From Ypsolopha sequella (taxonomy: Eukaryota > Arthropoda > Insecta > Lepidoptera > Ypsolophidae): 64,000 nucleotides of DNA. Below the pieces are notes generated by a model. It ran no database searches and had not been told where the DNA came from. It saw only the letters and a list, made by a program, of their open reading frames with translations. Shown here piece by piece: positions 10,330 through 23,010 of this stretch. Numbering within the stretch: the first letter of the stretch is position 1; the number at the start of each line of letters is the position of its first letter. Location of the stretch: positions 11,583,501-11,647,500 of the forward strand of contig OW203992.1 in the NCBI GenBank assembly GCA_934047225.1, given 5' to 3'. A program made the position numbers and the translations under genes.

Positions 10330-10864
10330 TAGTACATCAAAATTTTTTTCATTATGAATAAGTATACGGACTTGAACGAAAAATACGCTTCAAGTAACGG
10401 CAAGAATACTTTGCTTTTAAAACTATTCAGGCGCTTACACAGCACACAGTTCCAGGTAGTCCTTGTAAGCTATTCTATGCATAACTTGTTCATATCAACA
10501 GCAACACTGCGGTCTCTTCAAAATCGTTGAACTCGCGAACTTTTCTCAAATCAAATTGGATTATCAAGTCAAAGTTGTTCGCAAACAAACGGACAACGTT
10601 TCTAAGCTTAACAATTCTCGCAAAATGCAAAAGAAGTTACAAAATTGAGTTCTCCTCGTCCGGGTGTGAACTCGGCTCCGAACTGAATTGCCAACTCACT
10701 AACATGGGCAATCGAAAAATAGAAAGTTAGTCTCTTCCACACTACCGCTCGGTTTAGGAGATAGACACAAAGTAAACATTTCTGTGAAGTAAATAAACGG
10801 AGTCCGTCGAAGTATTTCTCATTCGAGTTACCGTTTTTTGAAAGTTATATTACAAGTTACGTGA
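10330..10864. other. No gene recognised
   Basis: Short reading frames only; no domain or repeat partner recognised. Confidence 0.5.
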
Positions 10865-11050
10865 GCAGACGCCCCGCAGCATTTCTCCCATTTCTCCCGA
10901 TTCCGTGGGAATTTCCTTAAATCCTTTCTTAGTAGATGTCTACGTCATACAAGGAACCCACAGTCAAAATTTCATGTTTCTAATTCCAGCCGTTTGGTCA
11001 GGGCGTTGATAGATCAGTCAGTCAGTCAAGGTATATTATTATTTATAACT
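10865..11050 (+). mobile_element. Non-LTR/SINE-like 3' end
   Basis: Contains 'ccagccgtttggtcagggcg' followed by 'agatcagtcagtcagtcaa', a 3'-end type common in Lepidoptera and also seen at 48640-48745 in this window. No intact protein. Confidence 0.6.
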
Positions 11051-11141
11051 TACGATCTTTGTACATATACCGTTGCAAAAAAAAACCTTCAGTTTTTTAA
11101 AACTTCAAATAATAATACATTAAATTAATTTATACTAAACT

Positions 11142-11392
11142 ATACTGGGTATTAAGACGAAGTTGCACTAGCCGGAAACTGACGATAGTACTTGTCCATT
11201 CGAAAAACTTTTACTATGGAACCAACCCTCGAAGCGTGAAAAAGAATCTGCTGTATCATAGAAAAGTTACATAGCTACCCGACCAAAATGTATGAAACAA
11301 TTGTTTTTTTTTTCTCGAAAAAGTTGTTCTTATGTATACGAGTACTGTCGCCAGTTTCCGGCTTCTGCAACTTCACCTTAACACCCTGTATA
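11142..11392 (+). mobile_element. MITE family A, complete copy
   Basis: Terminal inverted repeats read 'actgggtattaagacgaagt' at the left and the reverse complement of 'gcaacttcaccttaacaccc' at the right. TA is next to both ends, fitting a Tc1/mariner-type target. The core 'ctacccgaccaaaatgtatg' is shared with the 63-kb copy. Confidence 0.85.
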
Positions 11393-11396
11393 TATC

Positions 11397-11460
11397 GTCA
11401 CGACATGAATCCCCGAGGGGGTGTCAGAGGTGTTCCCGGGTATACAAGTCACAGTTCACA
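11397..11460 (-). repeat. Short dispersed repeat K, copy 1
   Basis: 'cacgacatgaatccccgagg' and its surroundings are the reverse complement of 25905-25943. The function is unknown. Confidence 0.6.
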
Positions 11461-12376
11461 CTCGGTTTACCCGCGTTCCCCGACGAGTATTACGTCCCAA
11501 CGTGATAGATGATGGTACTTAAAAAATACCTACTCGAATGAGTATCACGTAGTAGCTATCACGTCGGGTTCACCATCATGTATATCATCGTGTGACCGAA
11601 ATAAAAAAAACTTTCTATACGTGCGTTTACTTGGAGCTTGATACGACAACAAGATCGATTGCTAATTAAACTATACTTAACAAAAATCGACACTCCTAGC
11701 GCCATCTATAATCTTATAAATGAAGCTCGAAACAAAAAGGTTAACAAACTACTAGGTAATTAAACAAGTTATCTGATAGATGACGCACTTAACAGGCTAA
11801 GAAGTAAGTATGTATCTCTCGTTTGCTGGAGAAGAAAAACAAAATTCAGTGTAATGTTTACAGTAGTCTCTCGGCCCACCACTACGGTGCTCGCGTCGCC
11901 CGTAACACTGTAACTCGCATTCCTCACAAACTTCGCGCCAGACTCGTCTTCAGCTAAATTTATTTAGTTTCAGTTTTGTTTTCCTCACGACTCTCGGACC
12001 AAGGGGTAATTTGTGAGAAATGCTTTTGTCATCAGTTACCCCATCTCTTGACAAGTGTTTATTAAAGTAAGACAAATATTTTTCGGCTTTCAGCTGCTAA
12101 TTTGTTCCGGCATCATTTATCTTGGCTAATAATGGATTTCTCATAACGCCCATTGAACATTTCTTAGTAAAACAAATGCCCCTGATTTGGGAATACAAAC
12201 AAAACTGATACCTAAAAATAGTAGGTATGTATAGTGTAAGACTAGGAGTTTCTTTGCAACGACTCATTGTAGTCGTAGCAGGACACACCGATTTTCCTAT
12301 CTGCAAACGGTGGTAAGAGCATGAAAATTGGTACAATTGGTCTTAAGACCATACTTATCAATTCCCATGGCTTGAT
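11461..12376. other. No gene recognised; imperfect inverted repeat at 11475-11580
   Basis: 'aacgtgatag' and a reversed copy near 11557 give a weak palindrome. The rest has no recognisable coding or repeat signal. Confidence 0.4.
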
Positions 12377-12690
12377 TTCTAAAAGATTTTTTTTTTCTTA
12401 GAGGTTATATGCCATTTTAAGACAGTTTTCATTATTTTGGTATAAAAATTAACCATTATTTTATTATGATTTTTTAAAGAATTGTTGGTTATGATGTCAC
12501 GGATAATTTTAGACATTATAATACTGATTGTGATATGTGATTGCTTATAAAAAAGTGGTCTGTCTACTCATCCGTCATCCATCTGTCAAATCAGTCGGCA
12601 GCAAATTTTTATAAATTTATCTTGATAGCAAAGGACATATTTCTAAACAGCCATTTCGTGACGTCACACGAAAGTGATCTATATATACTA
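12377..12690 (+). repeat. Dispersed repeat F, copy 1
   Basis: Shares 'tttcattattttggtat' through 'tctgtctactcatcc' and 'tttatcttgatagcaaagga' with 23450-23735. The left half is also shared with 51020-51165. No reading frame is conserved. Confidence 0.75.
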
Positions 12691-14305
12691 GTACTTGCTA
12701 TGCTATTGGACTACTACACAAAAATACTGATCTGTAATAAATTATTACCTGAATTTAAGGATTCCTTTTTCTTCGATTATTTTAATCACTTTTTATTTAA
12801 TTATATTATTTTTTGTAAAACGCTTGCTCCTGGTCGAATTAATTAGTATGGCCTTATGATTGATTGTACCGATTTTCATTCTTTTAACACCATTTTCAGC
12901 TTGTTTTTGGCGTAATTTTGAATTTTATTCTACATTAGTCCGTCTAGCTCAGTCAAAGAAATCAGCATTTCACTAAAAGTAGAAGGATCACACTGAACGC
13001 TGTTCTTTTAAGGGTGCGTTCAAATAATTCCATCCAGAAGTGGTGCTTAACACAAGAGCGCAAACAGTCGGCGCGGAGCGTAAACAGAGCCTCCCTTCGC
13101 TTTACAGCGCTTGAGGTCATTCAAGTTTCATTACCAATACCTCTTGCCTCATAACTTATTCAGTTAGGGGCAGGTAACGCGCTTTAACATTCAATTTGCC
13201 ACTGGAAAGAGCGTAATGTCGCTGTAAACGAACGAAACACCAACAGCCTCGTAACACTGCGTATTGTTGCTACTTTTACTACCTACTCTGGGCTAGAGCG
13301 AGTTTCGTTGGCGCTTTATAGGCACCTCGTATGAGTTCGTTGGAAATAAGGTTCCCTTACAGTTCCCATACAGGCAAATGAAAATAAGATCAAATATTGA
13401 AGCGGCATAAAACGTTATTGTGATGTTATCCCAAGTTTCAACCGCTCCCCTAAAATTACCACCCCAGAGCTTTCACCTTCTTAATAAGGCTCGGAGACTG
13501 TCAACACAACAACACTTAGGTAATAAAAACAAGAAAGTAGTTTTAAGGAAGCCCGCGACAGCTATTTCGACCCTTTATTACTTCCCGCAAAACCCTCCTT
13601 ATTACTGTAGACAAACTCGTTGGAAATTGAAAACTTTCTGCCCCACTAGCTATTGGACGGCTGTGGGTATAAATTCTGGCCAATTTTGTTTTATTTCGCG
13701 ATGCAGCCAGTAATAAAAGTAAGCTGGACGTGAGACTAAGCCTGCAGGGAGGATTACGGACGGATCACTGCAGTGATGTGGCTACAACTCTACTACTGCA
13801 CCTGGCTTCGTAGCTGCAGGTTGTTTATGACCATAGACAAACTACCTCCAAGACGACTCATAACAGGCGACCGATTTCTGTCAACACATCCGCTGATTCA
13901 AAACCAGTGTCACTTGCAACCAGATCTCTGATTCGGAATTGCGTTATCAGTATGAATGAAAATCGTAAAAAAATAACAACTAGGTTAAAATACCTATTTG
14001 TGCAATTAAATGTTGTGAAAAAATGTATAACAAAAACAACTTTAAAAAGAATGCAATTATATGTCATAGCAAATTACGTAAATGTTTTATACAAAGATTT
14101 TTACAAAATCCTCACGGTTCAGCTTAAACTGGTCTGTTGTTAAATCGAAGCTTGCGCACCCCGTTGATGTCTTTTAATCTGTCTCGTACTCTCTTGTGTA
14201 CTGTAGTATTTTTGTTTCGTTTATTTCGTCCAGTCGTGTAACGATAGAGGTGTGAAATTATAGAGCACTCATTAATCGATACTTATTGGTTCATGTAGAT
14301 TATTA
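12691..14305. other. No gene recognised
   Basis: A 97-codon frame on the plus strand (13420-13713) has no recognisable domain and no splice context. Patches of moderate GC content occur at 13010-13330. Confidence 0.4.
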
Positions 14306-14391
14306 AAGCCTTTAAAGCAAGTTTGACATATTATAAAAGTAATTATCTAAGCCTTTAAAGCAAGTTTAACATATTACAGAGGTAAGTATTG
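14306..14391 (+). repeat. Two-copy tandem repeat, 43-bp unit
   Basis: 'aagcctttaaagcaagtttg' at 14306 recurs at 14349 with a single change, and the flanking bases also match. A small recent duplication. Confidence 0.8.
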
Positions 14392-15129
14392 TTATTTAAA
14401 CGTTTTTCTGTTGTCATTTCACAAACTGTGTCAATTGAAATGTAAAAACCCCTTCATTTTTCTTTTGTATTTTATTAGAATCTTATGAGAAACCTATCAC
14501 GTATAAAATAAAATAAAACATATTCTCAGGATCAACCTCACACTTCCGAGTTTGGGTTCTGAATCTGTAATTTATCGATACCTAATAAAGCATTATTGAC
14601 ACTAGTGTGATACAATAAATTAAGAAACTAAAAGGTAAAAGTGAATAAAATTAAAATTATTCATACATAAAAATAATATCGATAGAATATACCGTGTTTT
14701 AAATAAACTTGTCCCGTCCCTAATCCTACAAATTATTGCTACTTATGACGGCATTACTTTGGTAGGGCCAATAGGATAGCGGTACCCCGCTTCCTCATAC
14801 CTCGGCTAGTCGACAGAATTAATTGTTACCTTAAAATTGAACAATAGCTGTCTTTGGGGTAGTTTGTCTATGTTTATAACACTTGTATGCAAGAACTTGT
14901 AAACATAGAAGTACTGCTAATTAAGTATCAAACGTTTTATCTTCCACTTTTTTTTTCTTCTTCCTACTTTTGTTCTCGAAACAAGTGGCAGTAAATATAG
15001 TAAAAGTATATATTTTTACAATTAGCTCTTTAATATCTATAATTTGATACCCATATTGTATTTTTAGGATTTTAATTTTCTTTTTCTCTCTTTTGTACTG
15101 GAAATATTTTGAAAATTTTAAATGTTTTT
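14392..15129. other. No gene recognised
   Basis: AT-rich and featureless to my reading. Confidence 0.5.
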
Positions 15130-15298
15130 TTATTTTTTTTGCGCCGTCTTATGTGGACAAATTAATTCTATTTTTGTGCCAAATTTGAAGTCTTAACGAT
15201 GCTAAAGTTATGAGGCTGTGACATACGGACGGACGGACAACGGAGTCACACCACAAAGATCCCCTTTCTACCTTTAAAGTACTACGGAACCCTAAAAA
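15130..15298 (+). mobile_element. Tail of 'ccagccaagtgcg' element
   Basis: Ends 'actacggaaccctaaaaa', with 'cggacggacggacaacggag' upstream, the 3' part of the element family at 15609-15921 and 38085-38802. The head is absent. Confidence 0.65.
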
Positions 15299-15608
15299 GA
15301 AGAAACATATAATTCCGTATGTAGATATCGATGAAAACAAAATAACCTTTACCTACACCTAAACGGATGGAAGATTCATTTAAAAAGTTGTTTTTTATTG
15401 AAACATGTTAGCAAAAAGCAAATATTTCGTAACAAACCCCTCAAATTAATCCATTATGTAAAAAAATACTGCGGTGTCTCAATTCTGAACGAACATTTTT
15501 TACCAAGTTGTAAAGGCCCCCTATAGTAGCAATTCGCCACACCTCTTGTTACAAACAAGCTTAGGTCGCCTATAAAACTCGACTACTCCTATTTTACGGC
15601 GCAGCTTA

Positions 15609-15921
15609 AAAAACCAGCCAAGTGCGGGTCGGACTCGCGCACGAAGGGTTCTGTACCATTTTCTATAAAAACGGCAAAAAAAGCTGTTGTATGTCTATTG
15701 TATGGGAGCCCCTTTAAATATTTATTTTATTCTGTTATTTAGTAGGTATTTGTTGTTATAGCGGCAACAGAAATACATCATCTGTGAAAATTTCAACTGT
15801 CACGGTTAATGAGATACAGCATGGTGACAGACGGACAGACGGACGGACAGCGGAGTCTTAGTAATACGGAGTTTTAGTAACCAATAATCTTGGTTACCCT
15901 TTGGGTAAGGAACCCTAAAAA
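15609..15921 (+). mobile_element. Short interspersed element, 'ccagccaagtgcgggtcgg' family
   Basis: Begins 'aaaccagccaagtgcgggtc', contains 'gacagacggacggacagcgg' and ends 'ggaaccctaaaaa'. Head and tail are in the standard order for this lepidopteran repeat. It is non-coding; I do not know its mobilising partner. Confidence 0.75.
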
Positions 15922-16283
15922 ACACGCGAGCTTTCGATATGGGGCTCGTAGGAACACAATGCCATTTTATTTTCCACTGATTATTCCTAAAAGGGAAGTT
16001 TTCAATCTCTGTACACTGGTTTTAGTATGGGGATTTGTACATTTAAAAGCCGGTTCCAATCAACAAAATGCTATTAAACTTTTGCAGTGTGATAGTTTAC
16101 GGTGTACGCTGACACAAAGGGTACATTTTACTCCGGAAATTCGGGTTGTTTACTTGGGACAATTGTTGAATTTACAGCAAAAAAAACTGGATTAAAAACT
16201 AAAAGATCTTAAGTCCACTAAGTGACTATAATGTGACTATGGGATATGGTGATAATACGACATGGACAGACGGACAGTTTCTA

Positions 16284-16892
16284 TTTTTAGGATTCCGTAC
16301 CCAAATGGCAAATCGCAGCCCTATTAATGTCACTCCGCTGTCCGTCTGTCTATCCGTATGTCACGGTTCACTAGCTCTTAGATGGAATGAGATAGAAACC
16401 TGAAATGTTTATGTTGTGTAAAATGTAATTGAATTATTTTTCAGGGAACATTTAAAAACGGAGCCGAAAAAAAAATTTTTTTTTACCCTAAATGTGGGGT
16501 GTCATTGTCTAGAGCTCATTAAGTAGCATATTATAAACATATTTTATATTTTTTTATCTTAAAAAATAAAGAGATGGGAGCTATCAAAGTTGCAATTTTT
16601 TAACCATTTTTGCGACACGGTCTATCCCAAAAGCCAAAGCAGTTAGGAATTTGAAATTTCTGTATATTATGTACCATGTGCCTTATTTAAACAACAAATA
16701 CTAAAAACGCCGATTTATAATGTAGTTTTAGGGTTACGTTTCCAAATACTCAACCAACTTCATTTTGCAGTTTTTATGTCTGACAGAATTAGAGCATCAC
16801 CTATAATTAAATAAATATCTAGTTTGAAATAATTGGTCATATGTACGGAACCCTAAAAGAGCGAGGCCTGACTCGTACTTGGCCGGTTTTTT
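16284..16892 (-). mobile_element. Short interspersed element, same family, minus strand
   Basis: Head at 16892 reading leftward (aaaccggccaagtacgagtc) and tail near 16284 (gggtacggaatcctaaaaa). At about 600 bp it is twice the length of the 15.6-kb copy, so one has a deletion or the other an insertion. Confidence 0.7.
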
Positions 16893-17070
16893 CAAATTAC
16901 ACATTTTTGATTATTATAAAATTCTTAAGAGACAGCACGGAGACGACAAAGAAACAACATCTGCGAAATTTAAACTCATTTATTTGAAACTACTTTACTC
17001 AAATAAGAAAACGAAATCTTTTGTTTCGGTGCATGATCAAACTCCACTCTTGTTGCAGCACTATGCTTAC

Positions 17071-17168
17071 CAGGCACGTCTGAAGAACAGCGGCAATCGA
17101 AGACCACACATGCGACCCCATATGACTGCTGGAAGGAATCGGCTGAAGCTGGAACATGTCCAGCTATC
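17071..17168 (-). other. Possible exon, strand ambiguous
   Basis: Read on the minus strand, a CTGCAG acceptor precedes this 98-bp block and CCTG|GTAAGC follows it. Its open frame starts in the phase that follows the exon at 28134-28186, so it could be the next exon of the RhoGEF gene. However, the plus strand is also open here behind a good acceptor (TCTTGTTGCAG at 17048-17058), and neither translation resembles a known domain. Confidence 0.25.
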
Positions 17169-17225
17169 CTGCAGCTACAGATTTATAAAAACTATGTTTT
17201 TCTTAGATAGGTAGGTATTTTGAAT

Positions 17226-17530
17226 TGGGTTATTCCCATCGGCTCACTGGTCGGTTGCAAGTTGCATCGGACCAGCGGGCCTATTGTGTATCTCTAGTTG
17301 GTATTGAACTATTAACAATCTGTGTCGTCACTTCAAGTGCGAAAATATCCTTAGGACATCGGAATTCGATAGTATATCTATGTTTTTGATGATAGACACC
17401 CAGTCCAGAAGGCAACTAGAGATACACAATAGGCCCGCAGGTCTAAATGTTCCCATCGGCTCACTGGTCGATTGCAACTACAAAATTGATGTATTTTTTT
17501 CCCCAACCGACCAGAGAGCCTACTGAGTAT
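17226..17530. repeat. Mixed direct and inverted repeats
   Basis: 'ttcccatcggctcactggtc' occurs at 17233 and 17449 in direct orientation. 'gggcctattgtgtatctcta' near 17278 is the reverse complement of 17417-17438. It looks like a rearranged fold-back element. Confidence 0.7.
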
Positions 17531-18734
17531 TACTTTATTCAATGGAAATTTTTTACAACGGACCAGGGTCAAATGAACTTACGTATTACGTATTTTAATT
17601 GCAAAAAGAATAAAATACACAATATTTTTAAAGTAAATATGACGCGACTTGACGCGCATCAGAATCGTGACTGTCGAATAAAATCTTTCGATTGGACAAA
17701 ATGCATTCAAACTAATGTTTGAGCGGTCCACGTGGACAGCATCTGGTTTGTCTTTTCAACAAAAAGGAATAACAACAGTTTATTATGTCTGAGAGTGCTC
17801 TAAATACGTACGAGCAGGAATTCATTTTTTATATCGGCGGCCAGCTACCAGCAGTTTTATGTATCGTTTGTTTTGTCGGTGGCCGACGTACCTGCAGCTG
17901 AAGGATTAATAGTATGCACGTATCGTCCACAACCAAAATAATTCTTTTGAACAAAATAAGAACCGTGGTCTGGTCCTTTGCGCATCTCTAATGAAGCGTG
18001 TCCTCATGTAGTAGACACTAACCAGGGACAACAACTTTGAACTAAGAAACTGCAGGTGAAGCCGCCCCCTCTCCTCTTATGGTCGTTGAAATAACCACGC
18101 ATGAGCTGAGACGAAGAGCTGCAATGAATTCGGCTACTATATTTGGAAGCCAACTTGCCAAAAGAAAATGAAGCTTTAATTTTTTGTGGTAAGGTTAGTT
18201 TTTCAGTGGCCGCGCGTGAGAAAATATTTTTTGAAGAAACAACGCAGCGTTTGTTCATAGCATTGCAAACTGTTGTTCTCTCAAACAGTGCTACTTCATA
18301 GTTTCAGGCAGGATACTAAATTTGGTCCCTCATAAAAATGAAAAAGCTCTCTGAAATAAAAACAAATCTGCTATGAAAAGCTCCAATAAACGGGATACAG
18401 GGTTTTTAAAAAGGTGTTTTTAACCGTCTTCAAGAAAGGAAATACTGAATTCGTCTCATATTTCTATGTATGTACGAAACAAAACCAACGAATCAGAATG
18501 CACAGATAACAAATGGCTTGACCAGACTCGTTTAACAGGTTAATCCAGAGGTTTTTAAAAAGTAAGAGACTATTGCATATAAAAGAGTATACCGGGGGTG
18601 ATTTAAAATATTAAAACGATTTGTTTACTTGCTGGATATGTATAGTGCACGTATAGGTGAGGAAAAACAGGGCCTTCCGACGTCCGAGTCGAATCCAAAC
18701 TTCAGCACATAGTATAGATTATACAGGCACAGGT
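17531..18734. other. No gene recognised
   Basis: An 84-codon minus-strand frame (18004-18258) shows no domain and no splice-site support. I see no repeats. Confidence 0.4.
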
Positions 18735-19575
18735 TATGTCGCAGGCGGTCTTAGATACTAGAAGCGCAGGTGAGGCCGCAAGCCGAACTGCGAGATCATA
18801 TATATATAGCTAGGAAAGGCGCAAATGAAGCAGTAGGCCGAACTACGTGATCGTAGCTAGTAAAAGCGCAGATAAAACCGCAGGCTGAACTTTGAATGAA
18901 TGAATATGTTTATTTATTTCAAAGATAACATCCCACAAAACCAAGTAGAAATTTGGTTTGTCTGTGGGGAGGGTCACTGGTGCGAGGGTTCCGGCACCGC
19001 GCTCACGAACCCAGCGTGTATGAGTATGGGTAATTCTTCCAGGATGACCGCCGGGAGTGGCAAAGTCCTGGAAAGGCTTATGTCCAGCAGTGGATGAGCT
19101 AGGCTGATGGATGGATGGATGAATGATGGGGAGGGAGTCGCACTTCTTTTTCTATAATTAGGTAGTTACTAAATTATAAGTAGGTAGGTACATTAATAGT
19201 AAATAAAAAATGCTATTTTAATCTGTCAATGTTTTCATGTTTTATAAAAGGTAAGTTTTATATAACTTCGCGAATTTATTTTTATTTTCGTACATAAAAA
19301 TATCGTATCCTGATCGTAGCTGGTAGATGCGCAGGCGAAACGGTAGTCCAAATTTGGAGGTCGTAGCTAGAAGGCGCGCAGGTGTAGCCACAGGCCAAAC
19401 TACGAGATTGAAGCTACTTGTAGTAGATGCGTAGACGAGACTGCAAGCTGAACTTTAAAATACTAGCTAGAGATACGCAGGTAAGGCTGCAAGCCGAACT
19501 TCGAGATCATAGCTAGAAGACAGATGCGTAGAGTGAGGCCACAGGTTGAACTTCGGGATCGTAACTTGTAGATGT
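18735..19575 (+). repeat. Decayed minisatellite, ~50-bp unit, split by an insertion
   Basis: At least seven diverged units with the core 'gcgcaggtgaggccgcaagc' followed by 'cgaactncgagatcgtagct' lie at 18750-18895 and 19310-19575. Units vary from about 46 to 53 bp. The array is interrupted at 18896-19309 by a retroelement 3' fragment and AT-rich sequence. No protein repeat is maintained. Confidence 0.8.
18896..19120 (+). mobile_element. Non-LTR retrotransposon 3' end (reverse transcriptase C-terminus relic)
   Basis: In one plus frame 18987-19100 reads toward the end as [19 protein letters not shown], resembling the C-terminus of lepidopteran non-LTR polyproteins. It then runs into 'gatggatggatg' repeats as a tail. 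The frame contains an upstream stop. Related relics lie at 40442-40620 and 57905-58070 on the minus strand. Confidence 0.7.
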
Positions 19576-19890
19576 TACCTACCCCACACCTGCGAGGCAA
19601 TCGCTTTGTACCAGGATGCTGATTGCAGGGTGTTACTTGGAAATTGTCATTATATCCACTTGACCTTCGAACCTCTGGCCTCATTAACATGGAACTCTTT
19701 AACGGATGGTTGGGAACATATAAGTCGAGATGCGGCAATCACTGTGTTAGGTTGCTGATTGCATAGTATTACTTGAAAATTGACAGAATACCTACCTGAA
19801 CTCCTCAACGGATGACAGCACATAACTTGAGATTGCGGAATCAGTTTGTGTTTGGGTGCCGATTTTAAGATGCTACTTAAGGGAATCATT
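19575..19890 (+). repeat. Second decayed tandem array, ~105-136-bp unit
   Basis: 'gctgattgcagggtgttact' (19618), 'gctgattgcatagtattact' (about 19753) and 'gccgattttaagatgctact' (about 19858) mark three units. Each is preceded by a 'gcggcaatcac-gtgtt' block and carries an 'aacggatg' block. It directly adjoins the minisatellite. Confidence 0.65.
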
Positions 19891-22469
19891 GAGTTAGAGC
19901 CCTGGGAAACGATAGGTATTTGATTTACTGAGGCAGTGGAGATCGGAGACTCAACCGTCGCTTGAGCAGATAAAGACTAATTTGACATAACACTGTACAC
20001 CCACGCTAATTAGAGGTTTCACAAGGAGGTATTTTATTCACAAGTTTTATTATTAAAAAAAAAGACTAAACGTTTTAGGAAAAATCTGTTCGTTTCAGAG
20101 AGTAATTAAGTTTATACAGGTTTTAATGCATAATTAATATGTATGGAATTTTGCTCAAGTAATCTTAAACCTCGACATGACAACTTTTTTCAAGAGCATT
20201 CTTCGTTGTTTTCTTTCTCATTACTGGAATGACTTCAGATGATTATGTTTCGCTAAGTGTGTGCATTATATTCTAGGCAGAAATACTTTTTTTTTCACTT
20301 ATAGTATTGCTAGATTCTCCAAACCACGAAGAATAAATTAGGGAACTTTGATGTTTTTGCGGGGACTATCCTCAATGATAGCCTTAAACGTTGTTATTAT
20401 ACTCATTTGACCTTCGTTTTATTGAATAGCGCGTTCACAAGCACTATCCATACATATTTCACAACAATTTAACCCGTCAACACCAAAAATGTGAAATAAA
20501 ATAAGCTTTTAACAAAAAAATAGTAACAGACTTCAAATTTAACAGAAGACATTCACTAAAAAGTTTCAAATAATCATGTAGTGGTCAGTATTCTTCCTGA
20601 AACATATTTTGTTCTCTAGAAGTCGGCAAAAGTGTAATTTCAGTACCGTCGCGGCGGTCAGTAAATAACTATTTTACACTTTTTAGTGAATGTCTGTTGT
20701 TACATTTGAAGTCGGTTACTATTTTTTTGTTAAAAGTTAAATATTTTAATTCACGCCCGTTCAAATATAATAAAATTTTTTGTTCAACTAGATAAGTCCG
20801 TGATATTATTAATAACGCCATCTCAGACATAAACTTATTAATTACCAAATGTTCACCCAATATAATGAACCCACTAAATGAAGCAATAATTAGCAAAACT
20901 ACCAACACTAAGGTACTCATTAATTTCCTCGTAACCTCGGACCACCTTTACCGCACCTATTTATGACAGCGGCCGTATGACCCAACACAATAAAGCCGCA
21001 AATATTGCGCTACAAGAAAGAGCGTGAGCCAATTAATTTTTGTTGAGACCACAGTTCATGGTTTCCCGTATAAATAAGGAGATTTAGCGGCAATGGCGAG
21101 CCGGTCATAAAATACCCGGGTCGTAACTTCGGCCGGCCGGGCAGTAGCAGGTCGCCTCGTCTGCTCAGGTGAACATGTAGCCTATTATACCCTTCGAGCA
21201 TTCCTGCTTCGCGCCTGTAACTACGACGCCTCAATATCAATATATTATTGCCACGCAATTATTCTAAGTAAAACTTATAGATTTTTCGAGATTGTAGACT
21301 CTTATGTCAAACTTATTGTATTATCTAGTATCTAATCATGTCCGCCGCACTATGGCCAGCCCCTCGAGAGCCACGCTCCGTAATACAGCTCTAAATAACG
21401 CGCAACAGTGTATAAAATTGGACGCTGTAAGAGTCATTCCAGTGCATTTTATTTCCTAGGAACCAACCCCCATAGCGTGGCTGGCAAGAGAAGCCCGGCG
21501 ATGACTAAATAATGAACAGGATAACGCTGTTTTATTGCAGCCTCCGTGGTACGAATATATAAATGAACTCTCCCGGGAGTGTTAAAGACGCCGCCAAAGA
21601 ACACCCGTCGAAACAAGGATGGCTCAAAGAAATGGAGCCGTAAACCCCACATCCACTAAGATGTAATTCTCAGGCCGCGGCAGCGAAACACAAAAGTAAA
21701 ATAAAAGAGGAAAAATTACTTTTTTTATTCGTAACCTTGAAGGGGGTAGCCAAAATTACGTTTTTTTAGGCGCTTACCTGCTTTGTTTTATGAGGAATTT
21801 AGATATTCAGTCGGGATATCAGACGGTCTAGTTCCGTACAGTTTACTACGTACCTGGGCGGACATCGAAGTTGAACCTGAAAAAATCGGCTGTAAAAAGG
21901 AAATTCGTTCGTGTAGTCGGCGTCTCGTCGCGTCTCACTAGACAACGCAGTTCGTTCGAGGGCCTAATTGAATAATTTACGAGAGGACGATGTATTGCCG
22001 ATGAAACTTGAATGACCTTTTCGGCGAAACACTTTTCGTGTTTACAACTTGTTGTTTATTCTTACCGCGTTAGTTGTTGTTTCTTTGAATGCATCAGCGC
22101 CGCTTTATAACTTACACTCTTCTCAAGTCGTTAAACTTGAGCAGTCCGTGCATACTTTATGAAACAGATATAAAATGAGAAATGATTTTTTACGATACAA
22201 TCTCGTTCCAGTTTTAAGATTTCATCTCGGATTGTTTTCTCCGATTGGGAGGTTAAAATATTAAAATTTTAATTGTATTCCGAGTCGGACTCCATGCCCG
22301 TAAAGATGTCGGAGAGGCGCTCCGCTGATTCTATATTAATGCAATTGTTCGGAAACAGCAGAGGGCAATAAAACCTTAGCTTCACGTGGGCCCTTGTGTT
22401 GCTATCGTTGATAAGATATTTACAATTGTAGTTTATTTTTTTCTTGGATACTTAGTAAGTAAATGTTTT
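19891..22469. other. No gene recognised; GC-rich patches at 21030-21250 and 21440-21660
   Basis: Minus-strand frames in the GC-rich patches (82 and 67 codons) show no domain and no convincing splice pairing. They could be regulatory or an unrecognised exon. The rest is AT-rich. Confidence 0.35.
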
Positions 22470-23010
22470 CAGAATCAGATGGCTGTGATACATATAATTA
22501 GAGACGGGATTATATGCATTTGCATGTTGCATATTTATTTGGATATTTTTCACCGGTTATTGCATATTTAACTTGAAAACTATTATGATGCATATTTTCG
22601 CGCTATTTTATTATATTTTGCCAGAAACAAAAAGTGTCAACATAGCACCAAAATCCAAATAGTGCCCTGTTAGTTACCTCAGGGATGTAGAACGGTTTTT
22701 TCGTTTGGAGTGATCGAAGACAATCTTACCACCAAACATTTGAAACAGTACCTCCTCGTTTGTTTAGAATATTGTACTTAATATAATTTGTAAACAATAC
22801 TTTTGTCCGATAATATTAACGATCCGATATTATTATTAATAATATGTTATTCAAAAAATTACTGATTTTATGTTGTTTTTGAAATGAATATACCAAAAAT
22901 TTTTGCATAGTTTGACACATTTCGTGCATATTTTAAACATTTTTCATGCATATTTGCATGTATATTTCGAGCTTTTTGTGTTGCACATCAACCGGTAACT
23001 TCACACATAA
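22470..23010. repeat. AT-rich region with recurrent 'tgcatatt' motifs
   Basis: 'gcatatt' or 'gcatat' type words recur around 22515-22590 and 22905-22975, sometimes as inverted pairs. This may be the two ends of a decayed DNA transposon, but I cannot define its borders. Confidence 0.3.
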
